A stretch of 64,000 nt of DNA, from NCBI RefSeq assembly GCF_026802175.1, contig NZ_CP113797.1, forward strand, positions 4,937,026-5,001,025, given 5' to 3'. The notes beneath the pieces were generated by a model. It was not told the origin of the DNA. It did no database searches and saw only the letters and a program-made list of their open reading frames with translations. The stretch comes from Thermocoleostomius sinensis A174. Its GTDB lineage: Bacteria; Cyanobacteriota; Cyanobacteriia; Elainellales; Elainellaceae. A program made the translations under genes and the position numbers. Below are positions 17,498 to 24,710 of this stretch, one piece after another. Position 1 is the first letter of the stretch. Each line of letters starts with the position of its first letter.

Positions 17498-17964
17498 GAG
17501 AACCTCCAAACATAAAACAGGTATGGTAAGTGGTAGCAAACTTACTCCCAACTGGTGGGATGAATCGATCGCATGTAGAAAAACTTGGGGAGTGTCAGGG
17601 GAAATTATTTGCGCGCAAGGCGCAGTAGTCGCAGACCCAATAGGTCTAAAGCAAGCTGTAGAGATGGCGACTGTATGCAACCCATGTGACGCGAGAGAAT
17701 CTTTTAGGTAAAGTAATACAAATGCTGTACCTCATAGTAAAAGCAAATTAGCGCTGCGGTCAAGTCACTCATTCAGGTGAAGAACAAGTGTATTGAAAAC
17801 CTAAGTGATAGGCTCCTAAGGTAGAGCATCAGTGACATGCAGTATCATACTGCTGAACAGAAACATGAGAATTATCTTAATCTTGCAACTTCAACAGCCA
17901 CCGTAGCGTCGATTGCTTTAGTAAAAATATGTGATCGTTCACTATTTGCTCGTGGGTGATTGAA
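17498..17964. other. Divergent intergenic region, leuA leader promoter side
   Basis: About 460 bp between the leuA leader and the sulfotransferase gene on the other strand. It must hold the promoters of both. I see no convincing ORF, tRNA or long hairpin; the reading frames present look non-coding. Confidence 0.4.
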
Positions 17965-18873
17965 ATGCCAACTCATTCTCCTAGGCGTGCAGCTTCATTG
18001 CAACCTGTAATGGCAGAAACAATAACTGAAAAGCCTGTATTTATTGCAGGTTTGCATCGCAGTGGTACATCACTTGTTCGGGCGATCGTTGGTTCTCATC
18101 CAACGCTAGCTATGTATCCGTCCGATCTACCGTTGTGGCAAGAATTTTATGAACCCTATAAAAATCAAGATTTAAATGATGCCACAATTCGCACTCAGCT
18201 TGTAGATGCTATTTTGTCCCACAAAAAGGTGCAATCCCTAGCAACACCAATCGATCGATCGCGTCTATTGTCGGACTTAGATCAAATCAGCATAGAGGGA
18301 CAAGCACTGATCGATTGTGGCGTGATTTTTGCTCATTTTTTACAGCAGTATGCTCGGTTACAAGGACGATCGCGATGGGGGCTAAAATCTCCCTTTCAAG
18401 AGCATTATGCCGAAGCAATGTTGCAAGCCTATCCTACAGCTAAAATTTTGCACATCATTCGTGATCCGCGTGATGTGCTGGTGTCAATCAAAAGTCGCGG
18501 CTGGTATTGGGATTTAAAAAAACGCTGTAAGGAATGGCGCAATTCAACCAGGCTAGCACATCACTGGCAACAAACCTATCCACTGTCGTATCAGGTGATT
18601 CGCTATGAAGATTTAGTGGCGCAACCTGCGCCGATCGTGCGCTTAATCTGTGCGTTTCTAGATCTAGAATATCTACCAGATTTGCTGCTAATGCAGGGAC
18701 AAGCTGGTTGGAGCGGTAGTAATTCCAGATTTGCCGATGTTGGCTGGCACAGCAAAACGATTTCCCCGATCGCGGTTGGACGCTATGAGGGCTTGTTGTC
18801 GAAGGCGGAAATTGAATTTTGTCAAAGCTATTTGGACAAAGAGATGCACCAGTGGGGCTATAAAAAAGAGTGA
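17965..18873 (+). CDS. Sulfotransferase-family protein
   Basis: About 302 residues. ATG 17965 is chosen, although GTG 17956 is in frame and possible. The PAPS 5'-phosphosulfate loop is GLHRSGTSL near residue 30. The 3'-phosphate element is HIIRDPRDVLVSIKSRG near 165, followed by VIRYEDLVAQPAPIV. The C-terminal GRYEGLLSKAEIEF fits the sulfotransferase fold. The family sulfates sugars, lipids or phenols; the acceptor is unknown. It is an isolated gene with no exopolysaccharide cluster. It is the second sulfotransferase in this window, related in fold but not a close duplicate of the one at 5168-6106. Confidence 0.85.
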   Translation: MPTHSPRRAASLQPVMAETITEKPVFIAGLHRSGTSLVRAIVGSHPTLAMYPSDLPLWQEFYEPYKNQDLNDATIRTQLVDAILSHKKVQSLATPIDRSRLLSDLDQISIEGQALIDCGVIFAHFLQQYARLQGRSRWGLKSPFQEHYAEAMLQAYPTAKILHIIRDPRDVLVSIKSRGWYWDLKKRCKEWRNSTRLAHHWQQTYPLSYQVIRYEDLVAQPAPIVRLICAFLDLEYLPDLLLMQGQAGWSGSNSRFADVGWHSKTISPIAVGRYEGLLSKAEIEFCQSYLDKEMHQWGYKKE

Positions 18874-18929
18874 AGAATGAAGAAGCAGGGATGAGGATAA
18901 GAATGAAAGACACACAGTTTGAGCAGACC

Positions 18930-19335
18930 AACGTATCTGCCCAATAATCGCAAGAATGCATGGAGCCATCCCATTAACTTAGCGTCGCGTTGCTCTTGCA
19001 CTACGTAGGCATTAATTCCCGCATCAATTAGCCCAATTCCCAGTTCCAAAAGGGTTCCAGCCGCCACCATCAGCCCCCAACTTGTTGCTAGAGCATAAAC
19101 TAACAGCGCCATCATCAGCATCAAGTCCGCTTATTCGGCTGACAAACAAAAGGGTAACGGTTGCAGGCGTGAGATTGTAAGCAGTAAGGATGGAGGCAGT
19201 AAGACTCCCAACCCACTCTCGGCCCTGCCGATCGCAATGAAGGCATAGAAGGCAATGGCAATTCCAATCCAGGTGGAGGAATGCAGCAGTAAGGTCGATC
19301 GGCATTGAGACCGAGGTGGGAAATGAGGCACGTTG
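18930..19335 (-). pseudogene. Remnant of an MFS transporter (fucose-permease-like)
   Basis: Pieces of an MFS permease are spread over shifted frames. A first segment reads AFYAFIAIGRAESGLGVLLP. The next reads SILTAYNLTPATVTLLFVSRISG after a 1-nt frame change. A third reads YALATSWGLMVAAGTLLELG then GLIDAGINAYVVQEQRDAK and WLHAF after another shift and apparent deletion. These match successive helices of the N-terminal half of such permeases, and everything beyond is gone. No intact start-to-stop frame exists. The 20-bp LacI-type palindrome at 19396 lies just upstream, so this was probably the transporter controlled by the regulator at 19876. Confidence 0.75.
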
Positions 19336-19395
19336 GCAAGATGGCGCGTACTAGACCATGGAAGATGCGATTGTCATTGTAAACGAATTCAACGA

Positions 19396-19415
19396 AATCT
19401 GAATCGATTCAGATT
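19396..19415. promoter_or_regulatory. LacI-type operator, site 3 (perfect palindrome)
   Basis: AATCTGAATCGATTCAGATT is a perfect 20-bp palindrome with a central CG, as in LacI/GalR operators. It lies about 60 bp upstream of the decayed permease and overlaps the stop codon of the small gene at 19414. Two near-identical sites lie at 19772 and 19814. Confidence 0.75.
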
Positions 19416-19734
19416 AAAACAAGTGAGGCGATGAATGGTGACGTTCCTCTAGCCAGCTTAGCAACTCAGACTGAGAGTTGAAGTCTAGAACACAATCGCT
19501 ATTTGGATCGTAGACGTGCCATTGTACGTTGCCCTGCGTGTCTACCCGTTCCTGAATCTCTGGTTCTGATTGGAAAAAGGAAAAGGTTGGCAGCGAATGC
19601 TGAATCCGACTGAGGACTGCTGCTATTTTTTGCCCGATCGAGGACTGTTGGGTAGGTGATTGCTGTTGAAACTCTAAGGCTAAGTAAGAGCGCCACTGTT
19701 GGCGGGTGCGGGCTGGTTTTGTTTTTAGTGGCAT
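19414..19734 (-). CDS. Small hypothetical protein, LacI-regulated candidate
   Basis: A 106-residue protein. ATG 19734 is chosen because a GAGGAG sits 6 nt upstream. The frame is open to 19848, but that stretch holds the operators. The N-terminus is basic (TKPARTRQQWRSYLALEF). The C-terminal 40 residues (QGNVQWHVYDPNSDCVLDF, then SELLSWLEERHH) look like a small compact domain of a type common in cyanobacterial short proteins. I do not recognise a function. Two operator palindromes lie in its promoter region, shared with the divergent LacI-type gene. Confidence 0.6.
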   Translation of the reverse strand: MPLKTKPARTRQQWRSYLALEFQQQSPTQQSSIGQKIAAVLSRIQHSLPTFSFFQSEPEIQERVDTQGNVQWHVYDPNSDCVLDFNSQSELLSWLEERHHSSPHLF

Positions 19735-19771
19735 AAACATCTCCTCAAACCAAGAACTGGATTGTCTAATG

Positions 19772-19791
19772 ATTCTGAATCGATTAAGATT
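19772..19791. promoter_or_regulatory. LacI-type operator, site 2
   Basis: ATTCTGAATCGATTAAGATT matches the perfect palindrome at 19396 at 18 of 20 positions. It lies in the 142-bp region between the divergent small gene and LacI-type gene. Its centre is 42 bp (four helical turns) from site 1. Confidence 0.7.
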
Positions 19792-19813
19792 CATGTCTCC
19801 ATCATAGAAGATA

Positions 19814-19833
19814 GATCTGAATCGATCAAGATT
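19814..19833. promoter_or_regulatory. LacI-type operator, site 1
   Basis: GATCTGAATCGATCAAGATT is the third copy of the palindrome, about 43 bp ahead of the LacI-type ATG. Its placement suits autoregulation of the regulator and control of the divergent small gene. Confidence 0.7.
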
Positions 19834-19875
19834 GTCTATTCTATCCAAAGTTAGATTGCTCTATCCCCCGATTGC

Positions 19876-20988
19876 ATGAAACACCGCTCCGCCCCCAAAT
19901 CTGTCACCTTGCGAGATATTGCCGCTGCCCTTGGTATCTCGCGTACAACGGTTTCCAATGCTTTTAATCGCCCCGATCAACTTTCTCCTGAGTTGCGGGA
20001 CAGGGTGATGGCGATGGCCAAAGCCATGAATTATCCGGGTCCGAATCCAATGGGGCGAATGTTGCGCACAGGTGAAACCGGGACGATCGGGCTGGTATTT
20101 AGTGAATCGCTCTCTTATGCCTTCAGCGACCCCGTAGCGATCGCGTTTTTGCAAGGCGTTGCCAGTGTGTGTGAACGCGCTCAAGCCAGTCTGTTGATTG
20201 TACCCACCTTTATGCCGGGAGTGGTGCAAGCTAGTGTGGGAGAAGCCGCCCAAGCCACAATTCGTCAAGCTGCTGTGGATGGCTTCATTTTGTACTCGCA
20301 GCCGTTTAATAATGAATCGATCGATCAGGTGATGGAGCGCAAGTTACCGATTGTGGCAGTTGATTGCCCGTATTTGAAGGGAGTGTCATCGGTGAAGATT
20401 GATGATCGCCAAGCCGCCTACGAAGCCGCTGCTCATTTGATTCGGTTTCAGCACCAATACATTGCCATCCTCTGTACAGAATTAGGTACCGATCAGTATG
20501 AAGGACCGGTCGATCGCCAGCGGATGGAACAGGCTGACTACGCCAATGCGCTAGAACGATTACGGGGATATCATGATGCGTTACAGGAGGCTGGCTTTGA
20601 TCTTAATCAAATTCCGATCGAAGAACGCTTGAACCGTGAAGATCACGGATTTTTAGCCACCCTGCACTTGTTGCAACAACATCCACGCCCCACCGGAATC
20701 TTAGCTATGACCGATCGTTTAGCAGTGGGGGCAATTCGAGCGGCCGAAACTTTGGGACTGCACGTACCAAGTGATGTGTCGATTGTTGGCTTTGACGATA
20801 TTCCCCTCGCATCGCAAGTGAACCCGCGCCTCACCACAATACGACAACCTGCCGTAGAAAAAGGGCGACTGGCGGCAGAATTACTGTTACATTACACAGG
20901 AAAAACAATCTGCCATGTGCTTCCCACCGAATTAGTCGTGCGAGAATCTACCGGCCCGGCTCCAATAATAAATTCTGAAACAGAATGA
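19876..20988 (+). CDS. LacI-family transcriptional regulator
   Basis: A 370-residue, complete regulator. The N-terminal helix-turn-helix and hinge helix are clear (VTLRDIAAALGISRTTVSNAF at 10-30, minor-groove NYPGPNP near 53). A periplasmic-binding-like effector domain follows (GTIGLVFSES, VDGFILYSQP, GILAMTDRLAVGAIRA, VSIVGFDDIPLA). Such proteins usually sense a sugar or nucleoside. LacI members are few in cyanobacteria, which suggests acquisition by transfer. Three matching operators lie upstream and around the neighbouring genes. The only transporter in reach is a pseudogene, so the inducer is unknown. Confidence 0.92.
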   Translation: MKHRSAPKSVTLRDIAAALGISRTTVSNAFNRPDQLSPELRDRVMAMAKAMNYPGPNPMGRMLRTGETGTIGLVFSESLSYAFSDPVAIAFLQGVASVCERAQASLLIVPTFMPGVVQASVGEAAQATIRQAAVDGFILYSQPFNNESIDQVMERKLPIVAVDCPYLKGVSSVKIDDRQAAYEAAAHLIRFQHQYIAILCTELGTDQYEGPVDRQRMEQADYANALERLRGYHDALQEAGFDLNQIPIEERLNREDHGFLATLHLLQQHPRPTGILAMTDRLAVGAIRAAETLGLHVPSDVSIVGFDDIPLASQVNPRLTTIRQPAVEKGRLAAELLLHYTGKTICHVLPTELVVRESTGPAPIINSETE

Positions 20989-21202
20989 TGCTATGACGAA
21001 TTTGTTCACTTTTATTCACTGGTCTATTCACCGATCGTCTGATTCTTAGAGAAGGAATTAGTACAGATTGGCAAATGATACAGGAAGGGCCTTTTCGCGA
21101 AATATGGATGCCAGATCAAGATGCAAGATCAATAGGTGGCGGTGTAACTTTATGCCATGCTGCACCGAGAATAGCTCCACAACCAGTGGCTTAAGCAATC
21201 AT

Positions 21203-21697
21203 CTAAGCGATCATCGTTAGCCCACTGAGATAATCCTGCATTTGCCGATCGTGATCATGGGAGAGTTGCCCGATCGGAATGTCGGAGGGTGAAAAAGCTT
21301 GAGCATCCATCACTTCCAGAGAATCTTGAACCCGAATCTCGCCCTCGACTAGCGCTTCCACCACTACACAAATTGAATGAAAGCGCGGATCACGGTGAGG
21401 GTCAGAATAAACACCCACCAGCCGATTAATTTTGACTAGCTTTAACCCGGTTTCCTCGGCCAGTTCTCGCCGCACAGAGTTGGGAATATCTTCGCCCCAA
21501 TCAATAATGCCGCCCGGCAAACTCCAGCGCCCATTATCTCGTCGTTGCACTAACACAATCCGACCATCCGCCAGCACCGGAATGATGCTAGTTCCTGTAA
21601 TCGGGTGACGAATCACTAACCCGATCGCTGCCTGTAAGTACCGTCGCAGTTGGTTCATAGTGAATGTATGTAAAACTTCAATGCGCTCGTCTGTCAC
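21203..21697 (-). CDS. Nudix hydrolase
   Basis: A 164-residue Nudix-fold protein with an intact Nudix box starting GGIIDWGEDIP and ending RRELAEETGL, including the metal-binding REL-EE residues. Nudix enzymes hydrolyse nucleoside diphosphates linked to another group; the substrate is not set by the box. Its start overlaps the stop of the upstream peroxiredoxin gene by 4 nt (ATGA arrangement), so the two are translationally coupled. A later ATG at residue 14 (MNQLRRYLQ) is possible. A peroxiredoxin partner hints at a housekeeping role in oxidative stress, inferred from the coupling. Confidence 0.88.
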   Translation of the reverse strand: MTDERIEVLHTFTMNQLRRYLQAAIGLVIRHPITGTSIIPVLADGRIVLVQRRDNGRWSLPGGIIDWGEDIPNSVRRELAEETGLKLVKINRLVGVYSDPHRDPRFHSICVVVEALVEGEIRVQDSLEVMDAQAFSPSDIPIGQLSHDHDRQMQDYLSGLTMIA

Positions 21698-22164
21698 GAA
21701 GCTAAATTTTCGAGATCTGCCAACAGTTCGATCGCATGATTTTCTGGCTTCACCTTCTGATAAATTCTGGCGATCTTGCCGTCTGGATCAATCACAAACG
21801 TGTTGCGATAGATGCCCATAAACTCTTTGCCCATAAACTTTTTCAGCCCGTAGCTCTCATACTTCGTTGCTACGCGCCCCTCGACATCGGACAGCAACGG
21901 AAAGGGCAAACCAAACTTGGTAGAAAACTTTGTATGGGATTTCGCGTCATCGGTACTTACACCTAATACCACAACATTTTTTGATTGATAGTCTAGATGG
22001 GTATCCCGGAAGCCACAAGCCTCTTTTGTACAGCCAGGCGTATTGTCACGCGGGTAAAAATACAGCACGACCCACTGACCGCGAAAATCAGATAGGGTCA
22101 CGGTGTTTCCATTGGCGTCGGGCAAGCTGAAGTTGGGGGCAGAATCACCAGGTTTGAGAGCCAT
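21694..22164 (-). CDS. Peroxiredoxin Q / bacterioferritin comigratory protein (BCP)
   Basis: A thiol peroxidase of 156 residues with the PrxQ pattern: FYPRDNTPGCTKEACGFRD, peroxidatic Cys near 45 and resolving Cys five residues later, with the conserved Thr and Arg. It reduces H2O2 and organic peroxides using thioredoxin. The lack of an N-terminal extension suggests a cytoplasmic location. It is the first gene of a two-gene unit with the Nudix hydrolase (4-nt overlap). Confidence 0.94.
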   Translation of the reverse strand: MALKPGDSAPNFSLPDANGNTVTLSDFRGQWVVLYFYPRDNTPGCTKEACGFRDTHLDYQSKNVVVLGVSTDDAKSHTKFSTKFGLPFPLLSDVEGRVATKYESYGLKKFMGKEFMGIYRNTFVIDPDGKIARIYQKVKPENHAIELLADLENLAS

Positions 22165-22305
22165 TAATACGCTAGAGCTAGGTTATTGATTGCTAAAACT
22201 ATGCACCATCTCGATTGTAGGACTGAGAACACCACTTGCCCAGGTTGGTGTATCCCCGAATCGTTGTGCTCAATCTCGACCCCATCCACAATGCGCAGGT
22301 TTTGT

Positions 22306-22383
22306 TAGCCTAGCAACCGTTGATCTTGCCTGATCTTGCCTGATCTTGCCTCCCGAACCGCTCTCATTTTCCACCCCTGCTCT
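22306..22383 (-). repeat. Dispersed intergenic repeat, copy B
   Basis: Read on the minus strand this copy has GGTTCGGGAGGCAAGATC, then ATCAACGG and TAGGCTAA, matching the copy at 12468 in order and spacing. It contains three exact tandem 10-mers, TGATCTTGCC, at 22321-22350. It lies in the roughly 540-bp gap between the peroxiredoxin and radical SAM genes. The remainder of the gap has no gene that I can support. Confidence 0.7.
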
Positions 22384-22707
22384 ATACACAGGAGAAGAGG
22401 AACTAATCGAGTTTCTACCAATTCAGCAGTTTCGCGCTCTCGGATCTTATCGAGCGGTCGCCTAAAGTTGATGGGGGCTTATCATCAAGTAGCGGTCTAT
22501 CGTGATGATTGGCTGTTACGATGGCAAGCCTTGCTTTGTGTGAATTTCATGAAGCAACTGTGAGTGTCCGTGAAGATACTGTTTACTCCAGCTGATTTAG
22601 TTATACCTCGCGAACATTTGATTAAAGTAACGGTATCAGTTTTGGCGATTCTACCTCTGTGCGATCGAATTTCTAGAGGTGCCTCCATCTACCCAGGAGA
22701 AACAGGG

Positions 22708-23817
22708 ATGAATATTGGTGATCTCACCCAAGCGGCGGTTGCGCACATCACGGGTAATTTCTCTGAACGACTTTATCTTAGCGCAGGTTGGGACGTTACA
22801 AAACCACGAGTTGTTCGCGCCATCATTAACGAACACTGCAATTATCGCTGCAAATATTGTCACTTTTGGCGGCAAGATCGCTATCGTGATGAAATGTCGA
22901 TCGAACAATGGCAAGCGGCTCTGTACAGTCTGAAAGAATTTATTGGACGCTATACAATTCAATTTTCTGGTGGTGAACCGTTTATCAAGAAAGGGGTTTT
23001 GAGATTACTAGATTTTTGCCATCGCGAAGGAATTAACTGGGGCGCAATTACAAATGGCTCGACACTAAGTCGAGGAACCATTGAGCGCATTGTGGCAGCC
23101 CATCCCATGAATCTGGATATTTCGGTAGATGGAACTACGGCTGAAATTCACGACACGGTGCGCGGAATGTCTGGCTCACTTCAGCAAATTACTCGTGGCA
23201 TTGAATTATTGCGAACTGGTCGCGATCGCCATCATCTCAATTTTCCAATTCGCATCAAGCCGACGGTACATCGCCTTAATTTTCGCAATTTGCCGGCTCT
23301 TGTAGAATGGGCTGAAACAATCGGCGCAACGACGATTGATTTTAGTCCGGTTCGCACATCACCGATGGAATTTGAGGCAGACTTGTGGATTCGCGATCAC
23401 GATGAATTAAACGAATTGAGACAGATTTGCGAAACGTTGGTTGATTTAAAACGAACGGGAGCCGCGATTGAAACCAGCGAAGAAAAATTGTTGTCGTTTC
23501 CCGATCATTTTGAAGAGAAGGTCGTCAGAACAGGTGTCTCTCCCTGTCGGGTGGGGCTGCGAGAATATCAAATTTTGGCAGATGGCCATGTGAGAATGTG
23601 TTGGTTTTTTCCACCGATCGGCAATGTCAAAACTCATAGCGCCCGCGAGATTTGGTATGGTGAAACGGCTCAACGTCTGCGCTCTCAAATGACAGGTTGT
23701 ACTAAATTCGGCACGGTTGATTGCGCAAATTCTTGCCTGGCCCACCGATCGCTAAGACAAGAAATTAAACGTGGGCTGTTGCTGTTACGGCGATCGGGTG
23801 CAGAGGCGACTCGATGA
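22708..23817 (+). CDS. Radical SAM protein with C-terminal Cys cluster (SPASM-like)
   Basis: About 369 residues from ATG 22708, chosen because AGGAG lies 8 nt upstream. The frame is open from 22564. The radical SAM motif is CNYRCKYC (CX3CX2C) near residue 51. A GGEP glycine loop follows (FSGGEPF). The C-terminal 90 residues carry several Cys (CRVGLREYQ, HVRMCWF, GCTKFGTVDCANSC), spaced like an auxiliary Fe-S domain. It overlaps the next gene, a methyltransferase, by 4 nt. The pair looks like a modification module for a peptide, lipid or sugar. The substrate is unknown. Confidence 0.85.
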   Translation: MNIGDLTQAAVAHITGNFSERLYLSAGWDVTKPRVVRAIINEHCNYRCKYCHFWRQDRYRDEMSIEQWQAALYSLKEFIGRYTIQFSGGEPFIKKGVLRLLDFCHREGINWGAITNGSTLSRGTIERIVAAHPMNLDISVDGTTAEIHDTVRGMSGSLQQITRGIELLRTGRDRHHLNFPIRIKPTVHRLNFRNLPALVEWAETIGATTIDFSPVRTSPMEFEADLWIRDHDELNELRQICETLVDLKRTGAAIETSEEKLLSFPDHFEEKVVRTGVSPCRVGLREYQILADGHVRMCWFFPPIGNVKTHSAREIWYGETAQRLRSQMTGCTKFGTVDCANSCLAHRSLRQEIKRGLLLLRRSGAEATR

Positions 23818-24491
23818 AATCTGATAGTCCGATCGAGCAAATTAAGCGCCAGATGCAACGACAGTGGCGACAACAGCGGATGACAGCGTTGCTTCAGCGG
23901 ATGCCACTGCATGCTGGAGTCCGCATTATTGATGTGGGTGGTACACCCGAAATGTGGGAACTGGATCTCGATCCAACCATTACCAATTTGGATATCACCT
24001 TACTGAATTTACCCGGTATGTGGAACGACTGGTCGCCTCCCTTTCGGCATCGCTATCGCTTTGTGGAAGCAGACGCTTGCGCAGATCTGCCTTTTGCCGA
24101 TCGTGCGTTTGATCTCGCTTTCAGTAATAGTGTCATCGAGCATGTGGGAAATGAGCAGCAGCAGGCGTTTGCCAACACGATTCGCCGCCTTGCCCCTAGC
24201 TATTGGGTGCAAACGCCTTCTCGATGGTTTCCAATCGAATCTCACTGCAACTTGCCCTGTTGGTGGTTTTATCCAACCTCGCTTCAGCAAGCTTGGATTC
24301 GGCGTTGGCAGCGGCAAAAACGAGAATTTAAGTGGCAACAGATGAGCACAACTCGTGTATTGAGCCTGCGACAGTTGCAAAGTTTGTTTCCAGAAGCCCA
24401 GGTTTACACCGAATATGTGGCGGGTTTCCCGAAGTCCTACTCCTTATTCACCGTTCCCCTAGATATAGAGAAGCAAATCGAACCGAAATAG
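23814..24491 (+). CDS. SAM-dependent class I methyltransferase
   Basis: 225 residues with a Rossmann methyltransferase core: VRIIDVGGTPEMWELD (motif I near residue 36), EADACADLPFADRAFDLAFS (motifs II-III), and a SNSVIEHVGN-type helix as in Methyltransf_11 members. The C-terminal half has an aromatic-rich insert (CNLPCWWFYPTSL). Translation is coupled to the upstream radical SAM gene by a 4-nt ATGA overlap, so the two products probably act on the same pathway. The acceptor cannot be told from sequence. Confidence 0.85.
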   Translation: MKSDSPIEQIKRQMQRQWRQQRMTALLQRMPLHAGVRIIDVGGTPEMWELDLDPTITNLDITLLNLPGMWNDWSPPFRHRYRFVEADACADLPFADRAFDLAFSNSVIEHVGNEQQQAFANTIRRLAPSYWVQTPSRWFPIESHCNLPCWWFYPTSLQQAWIRRWQRQKREFKWQQMSTTRVLSLRQLQSLFPEAQVYTEYVAGFPKSYSLFTVPLDIEKQIEPK

Positions 24492-24522
24492 AGCAGTTGC
24501 TGAAGCGTTGGAGGTGACAGCG

Positions 24523-24630
24523 GTGACAACCTTTCTGTTTGTCAATTCAGAAGATTTGGGCTACAGCTTTCCAGACAGTGACGGCAAACTGATAGCAAAT
24601 ACTGCGGAGCAATATCCTGAATTGTTCTGA
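24523..24630 (+). CDS. Possible 35-residue peptide downstream of the radical SAM/methyltransferase pair
   Basis: A short ORF starting at GTG 24523 with a GGAGG Shine-Dalgarno 8 nt upstream (24510-24514), 31 bp behind the methyltransferase stop. It would encode MTTFLFVNSEDLGYSF followed by an acidic stretch ending YPELF. Position and ribosome-binding site make translation plausible. A peptide substrate for the modification pair is only one possible idea. It may equally be chance or a gene fragment, as no homology can be claimed. Confidence 0.25.
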   Translation: MTTFLFVNSEDLGYSFPDSDGKLIANTAEQYPELF

Positions 24631-24710
24631 TTAAAGAAAATCTGGAAATTTTGGTTGCGCCAGATCTGTAGGGTTTTATCGCTGGAGAGCTACTATCTCT
24701 CCTCTTTGGC

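Noticed and set aside
17333-17680. A 115-codon ORF beginning at 17680 over the leuA leader
   Set aside because: Its first 61 codons have no Shine-Dalgarno and odd composition; the ATG at 17497 has a strong GGAGG and gives a sensible leader.
22336-22563. 75-codon ORF before the radical SAM gene
   Set aside because: It overlaps repeat copy B, has no Shine-Dalgarno and no recognisable composition.
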